Source: Ancistrus triradiatus (lineage: Eukaryota; Chordata; Actinopteri; Siluriformes; Loricariidae). From it: 64,000 nt of DNA. The stretch lies in the NCBI GenBank assembly GCA_025084515.1, contig JAJAGP010001332.1, positions 124,001-188,000 of the forward strand, read 5' to 3'. The notes below the pieces were generated by a model. It saw only the letters and a list, made by a program, of their open reading frames with translations. It had not been told where the DNA came from and searched no databases. Positions 63,179 to 64,000 of the stretch are shown here, piece by piece; positions within the stretch are counted from its first letter, which is position 1, and each line of letters begins with the position of its first letter. The translations under genes and the position numbers were made by a program.

Positions 63179-63262
63179 AGATGCAAAAGTCTTAGGCCAC
63201 CATTACATTTGTTGTTTTAACAATGGTAAAATGTCCATATATAACATCGTGTTACTGTTACT
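63179..63262 (+). mobile_element. Tc1-like end fragment (AGTCTTAGGCC family)
   Basis: GCAAAAGTCTTAGGCCACCA followed by TGTTGTTTTAACAATGG and CCATATATAACAT repeats the left end found at 8612, 22743 and 57805. About 140 bp after exon M. Confidence 0.65.
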
Positions 63263-63626
63263 TGTGTCGTTACAATTGCTTCAAACCATCTGACATGGTA
63301 ATATATGGGTTAAACAGGTCAGTTACCTTAGTAATAAGGATAATAAACTTATTATGTTCAGATATTAATGTTATGCAGCGAATACCTGTACTCTGTTAGG
63401 AAGGGTTTTGGTTATGAGTTCATACACTGGGGAAGAATGGAGGGTGATTTGATTAAGAGCATAACAAGAGAAAGTGCACTGTGAGGAGTTTTGTTTTGAT
63501 GTAATTCACTTGGTGCCTTGATGATGATGTAATGATTTGGGAGAGGTTTGGTTATGATGCAGTGGAAGGATTTTGCCTACAAAGTATTGTGTTAGGCAGA
63601 GTTTAGCGAATGTCAGCATGTAAATA

Positions 63627-64000
63627 CAGTGGTATCTCATCGTTAATTTGTTCCAGAAGGCATGAAAATAAGGAATAATGTAAATTGAATTAATCTGTTC
63701 CAGATCCCCGGAAAGTCGACACTGTATAAGGAATTATGTGCCATAATGGAGTTATATTGTTCAACAAATCCATCATACGTTAAATGTATCATGAACTGTG
63801 GAGTTTAACAAGTGTTTGGTAGAGCAGTCTGTACTGTGTCATAGGATATTATGATAAGTAATAACAAGTTAATGTTTAAAACGCTTACATTAACCTACAG
63901 ATGGCCAAAATCGTTAACAGAAAGCTAATTTTATAATAAAGTGTTGAAAAAGCTGATGTAATGTACTGAGTAATGAATTGAAAGTGAAAAGTAAAACACT
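63627..64000 (-). repeat. R1 repeat family, copy 7 (reverse, cut by window end)
   Basis: Begins ACAGTGGTATCTCATCG, an end like that of copy 1, and later carries the reversed block: CTACAGATGGCCAAAATCGT, AAGCTAATTTTATAATAAAG, TGAATTGAAAGTGAAAAG. Confidence 0.55.

Noticed and set aside
63039..64000. Last SAM exon with PDZ-binding tail
   Set aside because: No frame after exon M encodes the remaining SAM helices; the exon must lie beyond the window.

Overview
The window is vertebrate nuclear DNA, almost certainly from a teleost fish. It holds widely spaced GT-AG exons of one receptor tyrosine kinase gene in an intronic landscape crowded with Tc1-like, hAT-like and pogo-like DNA transposon remnants, one tRNA-derived SINE family, a LINE 3' end and long CA/TA microsatellites. 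I see no bacterial genes, operons, CRISPR array, phage or virus.

The only host gene I can support is an Eph receptor on the + strand. Thirteen coding exons (11949 to 63038, 2023 coding bases, about 674 codons) run in unbroken phase. In order they encode the end of the cysteine-rich region, two fibronectin III domains, one membrane helix, the juxtamembrane segment with its two tyrosines, a complete tyrosine kinase domain and the start of the C-terminal SAM domain. The signal peptide, ephrin-binding domain and first cysteine-rich exons must lie upstream of base 1. The last exon (end of SAM and PDZ-binding tail) lies beyond base 64000. The activation segment is of EphA type. The kinase resembles EphA4 most, while the juxtamembrane region looks more like EphA3/EphA5, so I leave the paralogue open (a fish epha4-like or epha3-like gene). 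All catalytic motifs are intact.

Layout: 1-11948 is intron upstream of exon A, with SINEs and Tc1-like remnants. 11949-22532 holds the extracellular and transmembrane exons. 22533-39856 is a 17.3-kb intron between the membrane helix and the juxtamembrane exon; it carries a TSD-flanked LINE end, a 1.44-kb Tc1-like transposon, a 2-kb higher-order minisatellite, a pogo-like MITE and several unnamed repeats. 39857-41570 is a compact cluster of juxtamembrane and first kinase exons, including an 83-bp intron. 41571-63038 holds the remaining kinase and SAM exons among nested transposons. 63039-64000 is intron.

No clearly new biological system is visible. The points most worth following are the inverted SINE pairs around the kinase exons (possible circular RNA, exon skipping or RNA editing), several unnamed dispersed repeat families, nested transposon insertions that can be ordered in time, and a few splice-site oddities. 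Family names for repeats come from recognition of motifs, not from database searches.
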